A DNA stretch of 64,000 nt from positions 109,929-173,928 of the forward strand of contig JAFIEO010000024.1 in the NCBI GenBank assembly GCA_020832445.1, written 5' to 3'. Shown here one piece after another: positions 40,300 through 51,410 of this stretch (positions within the stretch are counted from its first letter, which is position 1; the number at the start of each line of letters is the position of its first letter). A program made the position numbers and the translations under genes. The notes beneath the pieces are model-generated. The model saw only the letters and a list, made by a program, of their open reading frames with translations, searched no databases and was not told the DNA's origin. The stretch comes from Paracoccaceae bacterium (lineage in GTDB: Bacteria; Pseudomonadota; Alphaproteobacteria; Rhodobacterales; Rhodobacteraceae).

Positions 40300-42192
40300 A
40301 TGGTATTCGGTAACTGGAACGCGACGCCTTGGGATTTCATGGGCTACGATATTGATATTCGCAATGTCATCATTGCCGTTGCAGTGATGGTCATCGCATC
40401 ATTGGTGCTTAGCACACTGGCGGGCGGGCGTAACCATGCACGCCGCGACGCAGCTGCCTTCCGATGGTTGGGGGGCACGAATCTTGCGTTTCTGATCGGG
40501 GCTGCGGGGCTGATTGCAGGACAGGTGCTTCCGTTCTGGTTAAGCGCGTCAATGGTTGTTCTGGGCATGCTGTTCGGCCTGATTTGTGGTTTTATCGCGC
40601 TGGCCATCGGGCTTGGGGACAATCCTGCGCCCGTGCCATATGCCGCCCTTGGGGCGGGGGCTGCGCTGGTACAGCTTGGGCTGATCGTTGGTGCGCAGGA
40701 ACCGGCGGTTCTGGTTATCAGCAGTTCATGCATCAATGGTGTTTTGGGCGTGGTGTTTGCCAGACTTATATGGGGGCGCTGCGTGGTGCATGGCCGCGAA
40801 CTTGCCATGCTGGCCAGCGCGCCGTTCGGGGCGATTGGTCTGGCTTATCTGGCGCGACTTGTGGTTCTGGGGGTGACGGAGGGCGGGCGTGTATTGGCGT
40901 TTTCTACGCTGATCATCACGCTGCTTATGGCATTTTCCGCCCTGCAATGGAGTTTTGCGCTGATCGCGTTTCGCGCGGTCCGTCTGAACCGGCATTTGCG
41001 GGCTGCGCGCGACAAGGCAGAACAGGCAAGTGCGCTGAAGTCGCGGTTTCTGGCGAATATGAGCCATGAATTACGCACGCCCCTGAACGGCATACTGGGG
41101 ATGGCGCAAGGGCTGGAAAGCAGGATTGCGGATGCCGAGCAGTCCCGAATGCTGTCGGAGATCCGCGACAGTGGTGACGGGTTGCTGATACGGCTGACGG
41201 ATATTCTGGACATTTCCGAGTTGCAATCGGGGGGGATAGACCTTGTTTGCGCGGAGTTTGATCTGCATTCTGCCATCGCGCTAACTGCCGCCCCTTTTTC
41301 CGGGCAAGCGGCAGCCAAAGGTGTTGCGCTTGATGTCGTGCTTGATGCGTCCATGGCGCCATTGCGGCGTGGTGACGGGCCGCGGGTTTGCCGGATGGTG
41401 GAAAATGTGCTGCGAAATTGTGTGAATTTCACCAGCGCAGGGCGCATTTCCCTTGATGTGCAGGGGGATGAACATGCCGTGCGGATCGCCATTTCAGACA
41501 CCGGATGCGGCATGATCGAAGGGCAGTTGGACGCCATTTTCGACCCGTTCGGGCAGGCGGATTCCAGTCTTACCCGCCGTGTTGACGGGGTGGGCCTTGG
41601 CATGCCCATCGTTCGTGGTCTGGCGCTGGCCATGGGGGGAACGGTCAAGGTGACATCGCGCGCGGGGCAGGGGACATGCGTAACGCTGGACCTGCCGCTG
41701 GTCGCTGTGCAGCAATCCACACCCATTGCGGACACAGCGCCGGTTGATGTGGCGCAGCGGGACGCGGGGGCGCACGGGCGCGTTGTGCTGGTGGCCGAGG
41801 ATAACAAGGTCAACCAGCGTGTTCTGGCCGCGCTGTTGAAGGGAACCGGGTTGGAGCTTGTTATGGTGGAAAACGGCCTGCAAGCGCTGGAAATGTCGCG
41901 TGAGCGCTGCTTCGATCTGTTTTTGTTTGATGTGATGATGCCGGAAATGGACGGTGTGCGTGCGCTGCGCCTTATTCGTGCAGAATATGACGCGGGCGCA
42001 CAGTCCCTGCCGCCCGCCATTGTTGTCACGGCCAATGTCGGGTCGGCGCAGGTGGCAGAATACCTTGATGCGGGCTTTTGTGATGTGATTGCCAAACCCC
42101 TTCGCAAGCCGCGCCTGCTGGAATGCCTGATCGCGCATAATCTGATGCAGGACGATCGCATACTGGTTCAGGAGCGTGCTGTCGGGCCTTGA
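40300..42192 (+). CDS. hybrid sensor histidine kinase / response regulator
   Basis: A 630-residue membrane sensor kinase. About six or seven helices (20-225) form the input domain without a recognisable periplasmic loop. The HisKA box FLANMSHELRTPLNGILG carries the phospho-accepting H256, the HATPase domain shows the N-box region MVENVLRNCVNFTSAGRI, DTGCGMIEGQ and GLGMPIVRGLALAMGG, and a C-terminal receiver domain has FDLFLFDVMMPEMDG with its phospho-acceptor Asp (near residue 547) and AKPLRKPRLLECL. The start at 40300 is uncertain; an ATG at 40339 is also possible, and neither has a clear ribosome site. Its signal is unknown. Confidence 0.85.
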   Translation: MVFGNWNATPWDFMGYDIDIRNVIIAVAVMVIASLVLSTLAGGRNHARRDAAAFRWLGGTNLAFLIGAAGLIAGQVLPFWLSASMVVLGMLFGLICGFIALAIGLGDNPAPVPYAALGAGAALVQLGLIVGAQEPAVLVISSSCINGVLGVVFARLIWGRCVVHGRELAMLASAPFGAIGLAYLARLVVLGVTEGGRVLAFSTLIITLLMAFSALQWSFALIAFRAVRLNRHLRAARDKAEQASALKSRFLANMSHELRTPLNGILGMAQGLESRIADAEQSRMLSEIRDSGDGLLIRLTDILDISELQSGGIDLVCAEFDLHSAIALTAAPFSGQAAAKGVALDVVLDASMAPLRRGDGPRVCRMVENVLRNCVNFTSAGRISLDVQGDEHAVRIAISDTGCGMIEGQLDAIFDPFGQADSSLTRRVDGVGLGMPIVRGLALAMGGTVKVTSRAGQGTCVTLDLPLVAVQQSTPIADTAPVDVAQRDAGAHGRVVLVAEDNKVNQRVLAALLKGTGLELVMVENGLQALEMSRERCFDLFLFDVMMPEMDGVRALRLIRAEYDAGAQSLPPAIVVTANVGSAQVAEYLDAGFCDVIAKPLRKPRLLECLIAHNLMQDDRILVQERAVGP

Positions 42193-42258
42193 AAATGCTA
42201 TGCTGCAATGCAGCATAAAATCGGTTGCGCGGAAGTCAATTTTTGCGGATCGAAGGTG

Positions 42259-42287
42259 TTGACAGCACCGGTTCCTGTGCCTACCTA
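42259..42287 (+). promoter_or_regulatory. groESL promoter
   Basis: TTGACA (42259-42264), a 17-base spacer and TACCTA (42282-42287) form a strong sigma-70-like promoter 71 bases before groES, immediately upstream of the CIRCE element. Confidence 0.7.
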
Positions 42288-42295
42288 TGCGTTCG

Positions 42296-42322
42296 TTAGC
42301 ACTCGTGATGCATGAGTGCCAA
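42296..42322. promoter_or_regulatory. CIRCE element (HrcA operator) of groESL
   Basis: TTAGCACTC, nine bases and GAGTGCCAA: the CIRCE inverted repeat with one mismatch (consensus arm GAGTGCTAA). It overlaps the expected transcription start and implies repression by HrcA, relieved on heat shock. The hrcA gene is not in the window. Confidence 0.92.
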
Positions 42323-42357
42323 CAGATTTCAACCTGGAACCAAAGGAGCGTTCTCAG

Positions 42358-42645
42358 ATGGCATTCAAACCGCTGCATGACCGTGTTCTAGTCCGTCGTG
42401 TCGAAGGCGACGATAAAACTAAAGGCGGTCTGATCATTCCCGACAGCGCCAAAGAAAAGCCCGCTGAAGGCGAAATCATCGCCACCGGCGAAGGCGCACG
42501 TAAGGATTCGGGCGAACTGATCGCGATGGCTGTTAAAGCCGGTGATCGTGTTCTGTTCGGCAAGTGGTCAGGCACCGAAGTCACCGTTGATGGTGAAGAG
42601 CTGCTGATCATGAAAGAAAGCGACATTCTGGGCGTACTGGCCTGA
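42358..42645 (+). CDS. groES: co-chaperonin GroES
   Basis: A 95-residue heptameric lid of the GroEL cage. [26 protein letters not shown] and the mobile-loop segment [20 protein letters not shown] are standard, and the C-terminus ends [17 protein letters not shown] good AAAGGAGCG site precedes the ATG at 42358. It forms an operon with groEL, 44 bases downstream, under a CIRCE-regulated promoter. Confidence 0.97.
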   Translation: MAFKPLHDRVLVRRVEGDDKTKGGLIIPDSAKEKPAEGEIIATGEGARKDSGELIAMAVKAGDRVLFGKWSGTEVTVDGEELLIMKESDILGVLA

Positions 42646-42662
42646 TCGCTTCTGAATTCTGA

Positions 42663-44342
<1,680 letters not shown>

Positions 44343-44370
44343 CACGCCCTGCCCATATGGCAGATATTGA

Positions 44371-44397
44371 AAGGGCCGCGCATGTCGCGGCCCTTTT
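44371..44397 (+). terminator. terminator of groESL
   Basis: AAGGGCCGCG, loop CATGT, then CGCGGCCCTTTT: 10-bp stem with a short T-run, 28 bases after the groEL stop. Confidence 0.9.
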
Positions 44398-44478
44398 GAT
44401 GTGTGGCTGTTTCGTGGTTACCCGCCAGACCGGTTTGCGCTGGACATGCGGCGCTTTACGCCAGCACGAAATATGCCC

Positions 44479-45927
44479 CTAACGTGCGAGGGATAGCAGA
44501 CCTGTCACATCCAGATGCTGTTCCAGATGGTCGGCAAGGGCGTCCAGCGTGTCCTCGACCAAGGCGCCATGTTGCAGACCTGACGGTGTGACACCGAGAT
44601 CGGCCAGATAGGCCGCGCGAAAGCTGTCTGACGAAAAAAGCCCGTGCAGATAGGTGCCCGTGATGCGGCCCGTGCTGTCGGTTGCGCCGTCATCATGCGC
44701 GCCCAGACGGGCAAAGGGGCGTGCGCAATCCGCGCCGGTTGTGCGCCCGATGTGAATTTCATATCCCGACACATCCAGCCCTGTTGCGACATGCTGCGCG
44801 CGCACCCGTTCAAGCCGCTTGTCGGGGGTCATGGTGGTGGTGACATCCAGCAGGCCAAGGCCCTGCATGTCGCCCGCCCCCCCCTCGACCCCGTCAGGGT
44901 CGGACACCTGCCGCCCCATCATCTGATACCCGCCGCAGATGCCCAGCACATGGCCACCGCGCCGGATATGCGCGGCCAGATCAATGTCCCAGCCTTGCGC
45001 GCGCAGAAATGCCAGATCGGCCCGCGTGGATTTCGACCCCGGCAGGATGACAAGCCGCACATCCCCCGGGATGGGCTGGCCCGGCCGGACCATGACCAGT
45101 TCCACCCCCGGTTCGGCCTGTAGCGGGTCCAGATCGTCAAAATTCGCAATGCGCGAAAACACAAGGCAGGCGATGCGCACACCGCCCCCCACCGGACCGG
45201 AGCCGAGATCCAGCGCATCTTCGGCGGGCAACCGGAAGGCATCTGCAAACCACGGCAGCACGCCATATCCTTGCCAGCCGCTGCGCACCTGTATCTGGCG
45301 GTAGCCGTCGTCGAATAAGCTGGGGTCACCGCGAAACTTGTTGATGACGAAGCCCGCAACCATGGCCGCATCATCGGGGTCCAGAACGGCCTGCGTGCCG
45401 ACAATCTGTGCGATGACGCCACCACGATCAATATCGCCCACCAACAAGACAGGGACATTCGCAGCGCGCGCAAAGCCCATATTCGCAATGTCGCGCGGAC
45501 GCAGGTTAATCTCGGCCGGACTGCCGGCCCCTTCGACGATCACCAGATCATACGCCGCTTTCAGGCGTGCAAAACTATCCAGAACAGCGCCCATCAGGCT
45601 GGGCTTCATCGCAGAATAGTCGCGCGCTTTCACAGTTGCGATACGCTTGCCGTGCACCACCACCTGCGCGCCGGTCTCATTCTCGGGTTTCAGAAGAACG
45701 GGGTTCATGTCGGTTACCGGCTCCAGCCCGCAGGCAAGGGCCTGCAATGCCTGTGCGCGCCCAATCTCGCCCCCGTCCACTGTGACTGCGGCATTGTTGG
45801 ACATATTCTGCGGCTTGAAGGGCGCGACATTCATGCCGCGACGCAGCAAGGCGCGGCACAATCCTGCGACAAGCATGGATTTTCCGACATTGGAGCCGCA
45901 TCCCTGCACCATGATGGCCTTGGTCAT
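44479..45927 (-). CDS. cobQ: cobyric acid synthase
   Basis: Amidates cobyrinic acid a,c-diamide derivatives at four sites using glutamine, a late cobalamin step. It has 482 residues: an N-terminal ATPase domain ([45 protein letters not shown]) and a C-terminal class I glutaminase domain with the nucleophile Cys in [11 protein letters not shown]. The start at 45927 ([13 protein letters not shown]) is the family start; a longer frame reaching 45984 is unlikely. No other cob genes are in the window. Confidence 0.95.
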   Translation of the reverse strand: MTKAIMVQGCGSNVGKSMLVAGLCRALLRRGMNVAPFKPQNMSNNAAVTVDGGEIGRAQALQALACGLEPVTDMNPVLLKPENETGAQVVVHGKRIATVKARDYSAMKPSLMGAVLDSFARLKAAYDLVIVEGAGSPAEINLRPRDIANMGFARAANVPVLLVGDIDRGGVIAQIVGTQAVLDPDDAAMVAGFVINKFRGDPSLFDDGYRQIQVRSGWQGYGVLPWFADAFRLPAEDALDLGSGPVGGGVRIACLVFSRIANFDDLDPLQAEPGVELVMVRPGQPIPGDVRLVILPGSKSTRADLAFLRAQGWDIDLAAHIRRGGHVLGICGGYQMMGRQVSDPDGVEGGAGDMQGLGLLDVTTTMTPDKRLERVRAQHVATGLDVSGYEIHIGRTTGADCARPFARLGAHDDGATDSTGRITGTYLHGLFSSDSFRAAYLADLGVTPSGLQHGALVEDTLDALADHLEQHLDVTGLLSLAR

Positions 45928-45992
45928 GTCCTGTCCCTTTGTTTCAGGCGGTTGCGTGTGGCCGAGGGGTGCTGCCGCAGGCATGTGTATCA

Positions 45993-46050
45993 GGGGGCGC
46001 TGCCCCCCGGCCTTTCAGGCCGTCCCCCGGGATATTTGGGCCAGAATGAA
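45993..46050. repeat. hairpin-rich gene-end repeat near the cobQ start
   Basis: Two small stems (GGGGGC-GCT-GCCCCC at 45993-46007 and GGCCTTTCAGGCC at 46009-46021) precede GGGATATTTGGGCCAGAATG, a variant of the window's gene-end motif. It lies upstream of cobQ and downstream of the MFS gene on the minus strand. Confidence 0.55.
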
Positions 46051-46195
46051 CCCCCTTCGCAAGTCTTTGCGGAGGTTATTGCTCAATAGCGCATCCGTAG
46101 ACACATGGCGGAGTATATTCAATCGAACGCAGCAAAAAGGGCATCGGGGTGAAGCGCGCAGGTGGTGGAGTGTTTGGGTGTGACAGATCGCGGGT

Positions 46196-47467
46196 TTAGG
46201 GATCGGGTGACGCGGCTGCGTCGCGTTCGGCCTCGGCCAGTTCGGCAGACCATGTGGCGGCAGCTTCGACCGCGACGGGTGATGAGGTCGGCAACACGCC
46301 AAGATAACTTTCAGTTTCATGGGTGGGAATGCCTGCACGTTGTGTCATACGATAAAGGGCGTAGAGTGCGATTGCAGCGAAGGTTGCGCCAAGAACCAGC
46401 CAGAATGCAAACGCCCCCAGACCCTGCATTGCCCAGCCTGTCACCAGCGGCCCCGTGATTGCGCCCAGCCCGAAGGTGAAGACCAGCCCGCCGGATGCCG
46501 CGGGCATATCTTCGAGCGAAAGCGAGTCGTTGGTATAGGCGAGAAACAGGGCATAAAGCGGTGTTGTCATGCCGCCTGCAAAGAACGCCGAAATCATCAG
46601 GAACCAGAATCCGCCAGCCGTGGCCCACCCCACGGCGCAAAAGACCATACCGGTGAGCGAGGCGCCGAAAATCAGCTTGCGGCGGTCCATTCTGTCCGAC
46701 AGCCAGCCGATCGGATATTGCAGCACCAAAGCGCCCGCAAAGAGCATCGCGACAAATAACGAGATCTGCGCAGCGGTCATGCCGATCTGGCTGCCGAAAA
46801 CCGCGCCCATGCCCGATTGTGTGGCATAGATACTGCCCAACAGGAATATCCCGACAGTGCCAAGGGGCGATTCTGTGAACAGTTTGCGCAAAGGCATGGC
46901 GCGGGCCACTTCGGCCGCAGGGACGGGCGTTGCCGACAGCAGGATCGGCGCAAACGAGATTGATACAAGAATAGAGGCGCCGATAAACAGAACCGATGTG
47001 GCCGCATCGCCCAGGGTCAGCAATCCCTGCGCACCGATGATACCCAGGGTCTGGGCGATCATATAGGCCGACAGAACCTTGCCGCGCGTTTCGTTCGTGG
47101 CTGCGTTGTTCAGCCAGCTTTCGGCGGCAACATAGATCCCGGACATGCAAAACCCGATCAGCACCCTTAGTATCGTCCAGGCCCAGGGTTCGGTCAGCAG
47201 GGGAAATGCGATCAAACCTGCGGACATGAAGCTGCCCAGTGCCGCAAAAACACGCACATGGCCCACACGGCGGATCATCTCGGGGGTGATGCGCGCGCCA
47301 GAGAGGAAGCCCAGAAAATAGCCCGAGGTCACGATTGCCAGTTCCGCCGCCGAAAACCCTTCGATGCCGCCGCGCAGACCAATGAGGGTAAAATGCATCC
47401 CGTTGCCCAGCATGATAAGAAGAATTCCCAGCAGTAGCGGCCAGACTCCGGAAAACATTTTGATCAT
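46196..47467 (-). CDS. MFS transporter
   Basis: A 423-residue transporter with twelve hydrophobic segments. Loop motif A region YPIGWLSDRMDRRKLIFGAS is clear, and the first helix pair reads ILLIMLGNGMHFTLIGLRGG with FLGFLSGARI, as in the YcaD/DUF-type MFS branch. A C-terminal soluble tail of about 45 residues is rich in Ala and Glu. Substrate unknown. It is the nearest gene upstream of the long gap before the hydrolase operon and faces away from it. Confidence 0.85.
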   Translation of the reverse strand: MIKMFSGVWPLLLGILLIMLGNGMHFTLIGLRGGIEGFSAAELAIVTSGYFLGFLSGARITPEMIRRVGHVRVFAALGSFMSAGLIAFPLLTEPWAWTILRVLIGFCMSGIYVAAESWLNNAATNETRGKVLSAYMIAQTLGIIGAQGLLTLGDAATSVLFIGASILVSISFAPILLSATPVPAAEVARAMPLRKLFTESPLGTVGIFLLGSIYATQSGMGAVFGSQIGMTAAQISLFVAMLFAGALVLQYPIGWLSDRMDRRKLIFGASLTGMVFCAVGWATAGGFWFLMISAFFAGGMTTPLYALFLAYTNDSLSLEDMPAASGGLVFTFGLGAITGPLVTGWAMQGLGAFAFWLVLGATFAAIALYALYRMTQRAGIPTHETESYLGVLPTSSPVAVEAAATWSAELAEAERDAAASPDP

Positions 47468-47847
47468 AAGACGACCCTTTTCGCATTGGCAGCATTGACA
47501 GCATGATCAGGCATCGCACGGGATCGGGTGGTATGCCGTCGCGATTACGCCGCATTGCAGCACGATACCGACAGTGGATGTCTGCGTGTGAAGGTCGTGT
47601 TTTCGAAACGGCCGCGATTTGGGGTTTGAATCTGGTTGGGCGGAATTTGCAGGGCCGCGAAGGTTGGGGCAGGGGGCCGGGCGCGCGCAGGAATGAATGC
47701 TGTGCCGATCTGAGAATTGATTCTTTTCAGATGTTCATTCAGGGCCGTGTGCCCAACGGGACGGGGGTGTTTGCCGTCGGACTGATGCACGACCCGACGT
47801 AGTTTCGCCTGAAAAGCACACATTCAGTTTTGATTCCTGCACAAATT

Positions 47848-47904
47848 TTGCCCGTAAAAATAAAGTTTATAGACTTTAAATCAAGCAACTTGATATACGG
47901 GCAA
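47848..47904. promoter_or_regulatory. nested palindromes, operator cluster candidate
   Basis: Outer 9-base arms TTGCCCGTA (47848-47856) and TACGGGCAA (47896-47904) enclose two further perfect inverted repeats: TAAAGT-TTATAG-ACTTTA (47861-47878) and ATCAAG-CAA-CTTGAT (47880-47894). The combination is unlikely by chance in 57 bases. It lies about 190 bases before the first hydrolase gene. It may bind one or more repressors, possibly the XRE-cupin protein encoded at 58465. Confidence 0.6.
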
Positions 47905-47993
47905 GTGCGCCATTTGCTAAGGATATCGCGGTGAATTCATGTCGCGGTGATTAGCCGAAAGTTGCAGACAGGTTCAGATCTTTGGGTTTACCT

Positions 47994-48039
47994 AAGATAC
48001 TGAAATAAATAAATTTTATAACCTAATTTTAAGTATCTT
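47994..48039. promoter_or_regulatory. second A/T-rich inverted repeat before the operon
   Basis: AAGATACT (47994-48001) and AGTATCTT (48032-48039) are perfect 8-base arms around a 30-base A/T-rich centre, 51 bases before the first gene. It may hold a promoter or operator, or contribute an mRNA leader hairpin. Confidence 0.45.
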
Positions 48040-48090
48040 GTCCGGCGCTTTCTGAACTGCCTAGCGGACCCAAAGAAAGGACTATGACAA

Positions 48091-48816
48091 ATGAAACAGG
48101 ATTATGGTTGGGGAAAGTTCCTTTCCGAACGTGACCAGCAACATGACAAACTCTGGGGTAAGACCGAGCTGAGTGGGTTTGGCGAAAAGCCCGCCCTGTT
48201 GCTGATCGATATGTATTACAGCGTGGTTGGCCTTGAGCGTCAGCCGATCTTTGAATCGATGAAAACCTGGCCCGGTTCTATGGGGCTTGAAGGTTGGGCG
48301 GCGATCGACATGACGGTGCCGCTGCTGGAAGCTGCCCGCGAATACGGCATTCCGGTCATTCACATCAAGGGTCTGCAAAGTGGTATCAAGCCATGGATTC
48401 ATCGCAAGCGCGGCCCCTCGAAGCTTTCTGCGGAAATGCAGCAAAGAGGCAGCGAGATTGTGGATGAACTCAAGCCTGTTGCCGGCGAAGTGGTCATCGA
48501 GAAAACTGCGCCTTCGGCCTTTCAGGGCACGCCGTTGTCATTCCACCTGACTGCGCTGGGGATCGATACATTGATCTGCTGTGGTGAATCGACCAGCGGT
48601 TGCGTGCGCGCGTCGGTGGTGGATGGTGCAACGCATCGCTACCGGATGGGTGTGGTGTCGGAATGCGTCTATGACCGCACCGAAGCGTCGCATTTCATGA
48701 ACCTTTACGACATGCATCAGAAATACGCTGATGTCGTCACACGGGACATGGCCATCGATTATCTGCGATCGACCGTCAGCGACACATCGTCCGAGCCAAT
48801 GCGCAAATCCGCCTGA
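48091..48816 (+). CDS. isochorismatase-like cysteine hydrolase 1
   Basis: A 241-residue amide or ester hydrolase of the N-carbamoylsarcosine amidase/maleamate amidase-like branch. The catalytic triad is visible: D40 in ALLLIDMYYSVV, K138 in VVIEKTAPSAFQGTPL, and C171 in CCGESTSGCVRASVVDGA. AAAGAAAGGAC precedes the ATG. It leads a nine-gene unit with an ABC importer, two MFS proteins and two further paralogues, so it likely hydrolyses an imported compound. Related enzymes act on N-carbamoylsarcosine, maleamate, biuret or ureidoacrylate, but the active-site residues seen do not discriminate among them. Confidence 0.9.
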   Translation: MKQDYGWGKFLSERDQQHDKLWGKTELSGFGEKPALLLIDMYYSVVGLERQPIFESMKTWPGSMGLEGWAAIDMTVPLLEAAREYGIPVIHIKGLQSGIKPWIHRKRGPSKLSAEMQQRGSEIVDELKPVAGEVVIEKTAPSAFQGTPLSFHLTALGIDTLICCGESTSGCVRASVVDGATHRYRMGVVSECVYDRTEASHFMNLYDMHQKYADVVTRDMAIDYLRSTVSDTSSEPMRKSA

Positions 48817-48894
48817 TCTGTGCGGCCGTTCCACGCGGGCCCACGGGGCTGCGCGGGGCGTCCGGTCAGGGGCTACCTTGAAAGGAAAATTCCA

Positions 48895-50430
48895 ATGCCA
48901 AAAATTACACGGCGCCAGTTTTCGGCCTCGCTTGCGGCCACAGCATTTCTGCCAAGCATTGTGCGTGCTGCATCGGGTGATCACAAGACGCTTAACATCC
49001 GGTTCTATGATGATCCGGCAGGTTTTGACCCGGCGAATATCTTTCGGATCGAGAATGAGAACATCGCCTTCAACATATTCTCGGGGCTGACCAGTTATGA
49101 CAGCCAGACCGGCGCGATCATCCCCGATGTGGCCGAGTCGTGGGTGACAGAAGACAACATCACATGGGTGTTCAAACTGCGTGAAGGGGTCATGTTCCAT
49201 AAGGGATATGGTGAAGTGACAGCGCAGGATGTGATCTACAGTTTTGAGCGGATCCTGGACCCTGCGACAGCCTCTCCCTATGCATCGCAACTTGCAGGCA
49301 TCACCCGTATGGAGGCACCTGACCCCTATACGCTGGTCATCGAACTTGATGCGCCGAATGGCAACTTTCTGCATTCGGTTGCGAACTATCATCAGGGCCA
49401 GATCGTGTCAAAGCGCGCCATAGAAGATGCGGATGGTCAGGTGCGCTGGAATCCTGTTGGCACCGGTCCCTATTACCTTGATCATATCGACGTAAACTCC
49501 GAAATTATCCTGAAGCGGCACGAAGATTACTTCCGCGGGCCAGCACCTATCGAGACGCTGCACTTCCGCATTATCAAAGATGAATCCACCGCGACCATCG
49601 CCTTGCGCAATGGCGAGGTGGATCTGGTGATGCGTTCCAACCGCGAAGAAAACCTGCAAATTCTTGAAGCGGCAGGGTTTCGTATGAATGTCGCAAACAA
49701 CTACGCTGTGGCGCTGAAGGTCATGAACCTTGAATTCGAGCCGTTCGCCGATGCGCGGGTGCGTCATGCGATTGCCCATGCGATCGACTATGAAGCGATC
49801 TGCAATGCGATCTCTCCGTCGCTTACGCAGCCTACCGCGTCGATCATGCCAGATTGGATGTCCATCTATTCGGACAATATTCCGAAATATCCATATGATC
49901 CCGAACGCGCCCGCGCCCTGCTGGCCGAAGCTGGCTATGGGAATGGTCTTAGCTTCCGGCATCTGGGCACATCCGCGCAGGGTGTCACCGAACTTCAGCA
50001 ATTCGAGATCGACTTCCTGTCGCAGGTGGGCATCACCATGACCATGGAGCTTGTCGACACGCCGACCTTCAACCAGCGCCGGAACGCGGGCGAGTTTGAC
50101 ATGGCGACCCGCCTGCTGCCTGCAATCAACCCCGATATGATCCTGTTCAATTATCTGCACCCGGACAACAAGGCACCGGGCGGGTTGAACGGGGCACGCT
50201 ACGACAACCCCGAGGTCACCGGGTTGCTGGAGGCCGCGCGCGCAAAAGTTGATCCCGACACTGCCTTTGAACTGTATGAACGCCTGCAACAGATCGTGAT
50301 GGCGGAACTTCCCTATCTGCCCAGCTATGCCAACAATGTCTACTGGCCCGGCAAGCCGACTGTCACCGGCGTTCAGCCCAACTATCTGGCGCAAGTCAAC
50401 TTCTTCGAAGTTGATATCGCGACAAGCTGA
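48895..50430 (+). CDS. ABC transporter family 5 substrate-binding protein
   Basis: A 511-residue periplasmic solute-binding protein of the peptide/nickel (DppA/OppA) type. The N-terminus carries a Tat-like signal (ITRRQFSASLAATAFLPSIVRA). Mature features include FNIFSGLTSYDSQTGAIIPDVAESW, ITWVFKLREGVMFHKGYGEVTAQDVIYSFERI and WNPVGTGPYYLDHIDVN, the usual family 5 blocks. It would deliver substrate to the permeases downstream. Family 5 proteins bind di- and oligopeptides but also many other small ligands; the ligand here is unknown. Confidence 0.93.
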   Translation: MPKITRRQFSASLAATAFLPSIVRAASGDHKTLNIRFYDDPAGFDPANIFRIENENIAFNIFSGLTSYDSQTGAIIPDVAESWVTEDNITWVFKLREGVMFHKGYGEVTAQDVIYSFERILDPATASPYASQLAGITRMEAPDPYTLVIELDAPNGNFLHSVANYHQGQIVSKRAIEDADGQVRWNPVGTGPYYLDHIDVNSEIILKRHEDYFRGPAPIETLHFRIIKDESTATIALRNGEVDLVMRSNREENLQILEAAGFRMNVANNYAVALKVMNLEFEPFADARVRHAIAHAIDYEAICNAISPSLTQPTASIMPDWMSIYSDNIPKYPYDPERARALLAEAGYGNGLSFRHLGTSAQGVTELQQFEIDFLSQVGITMTMELVDTPTFNQRRNAGEFDMATRLLPAINPDMILFNYLHPDNKAPGGLNGARYDNPEVTGLLEAARAKVDPDTAFELYERLQQIVMAELPYLPSYANNVYWPGKPTVTGVQPNYLAQVNFFEVDIATS

Positions 50431-50444
50431 AGGGGTCTCTGGTC

Positions 50445-51392
50445 ATGGTTGAATACAGCCTAAAGAAATTTGCACAGCTTCTTTTCACGGTGTTTGGCGT
50501 CGTGACGCTGGTTTTCTTCACCTTGCGGTTCATTCCCGGTGATGCTGCATCTGCCATGGCCGGGGATGCAATTTCAGGCGAAGCACTAGAATTGCTGCGC
50601 GAGCAGATGGGGCTGAACGCGCCGCTGCTGTCGCAATACCTGATTTATATCAAGGGACTCGTCACTTTCGATTTCGGGGTGACGATCACCACACGGTTGC
50701 CGGTGGCCGACCTGCTTTTGCGTGCGCTTCCTGTCACGCTAAGTATTGCGGTGCTGACAATCGTGCTGACTGTAGCATTGTCCATCCCGCTGGGCACGCT
50801 TGCGGCGCTGATGGCCCATCGCGGGCAGAACGGGCTGGACAACCTGATCACCGGCACTGCGATGGTGCTGGACCTGATGCCGTCTTTCTGGACTGCGCTG
50901 GTGTTTTTGCTGATCTTTTCACTGACCCTTGGCTGGTTTCCCGCCAGTGGCACTGTCAGTTTCGACGCGCCGATGGATTTTCTAAAGCGTATTGCGCTGC
51001 CGGTTCTGGTGCTTTCGGTCACACAGATGGCGACAATGGCGCGCATAACCCGCACCGCTGTTCTTGAGGTGCTGAGCGAGGATTATGTGCGCACCGCCCG
51101 CGCCATGGGCTGGTCGGAAATGCGGGTTCTGTTCCGTCATGCGCTGAAAAACGCCTCTCTGCCGATCGTCACGGTGATCGGGTTAAGCTTCGGGAACCTG
51201 CTGAACGGCACGGTCATTGTCGAGTTTATCTTTACCATTCCCGGTATCGGGAACTTGCTGATCAACGGCATCAACAGTCGCGATTATCAGATGGTTCAGA
51301 CCCTGATCGTTTTCTATGCGCTGCTGTTTGTCGGGATCAATTTCATCACCGATATCGTCTACCGGGCGCTCGACCCGCGGGTGAAATTCTGA
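50445..51392 (+). CDS. ABC transporter permease, DppB type
   Basis: A 315-residue membrane subunit with six helices. The opening (LKKFAQLLFTVFGVVTLVFFTLRFIPGD) and the EAA-loop region (EDYVRTARAMGWSEMRVLFRHALKNASLPIVTVIG) are those of DppB/OppB permeases. Pairs with the permease encoded next. Its start is 14 bases after the binding-protein stop. Confidence 0.94.
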   Translation: MVEYSLKKFAQLLFTVFGVVTLVFFTLRFIPGDAASAMAGDAISGEALELLREQMGLNAPLLSQYLIYIKGLVTFDFGVTITTRLPVADLLLRALPVTLSIAVLTIVLTVALSIPLGTLAALMAHRGQNGLDNLITGTAMVLDLMPSFWTALVFLLIFSLTLGWFPASGTVSFDAPMDFLKRIALPVLVLSVTQMATMARITRTAVLEVLSEDYVRTARAMGWSEMRVLFRHALKNASLPIVTVIGLSFGNLLNGTVIVEFIFTIPGIGNLLINGINSRDYQMVQTLIVFYALLFVGINFITDIVYRALDPRVKF

Positions 51393-51410
51393 ACGGAACG
51401 GAACGGGACA

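Larger units (their letters stand above)
47468..48090. other. 623-base intergenic region before the hydrolase/transporter operon
   Basis: No gene is supported. The left part is GC-rich with a possible but unconvincing frame at 47503-47802. From about 47820 the sequence becomes strongly A/T-rich and contains several palindromes, described separately, that probably constitute the regulatory region of the operon starting at 48091. Confidence 0.6.

Noticed and set aside
47503..47802. 99-codon frame in the gap before the hydrolase operon
   Set aside because: No family match, low-complexity Arg/Gly content, no ribosome binding site; it disagrees with neighbouring codon use.
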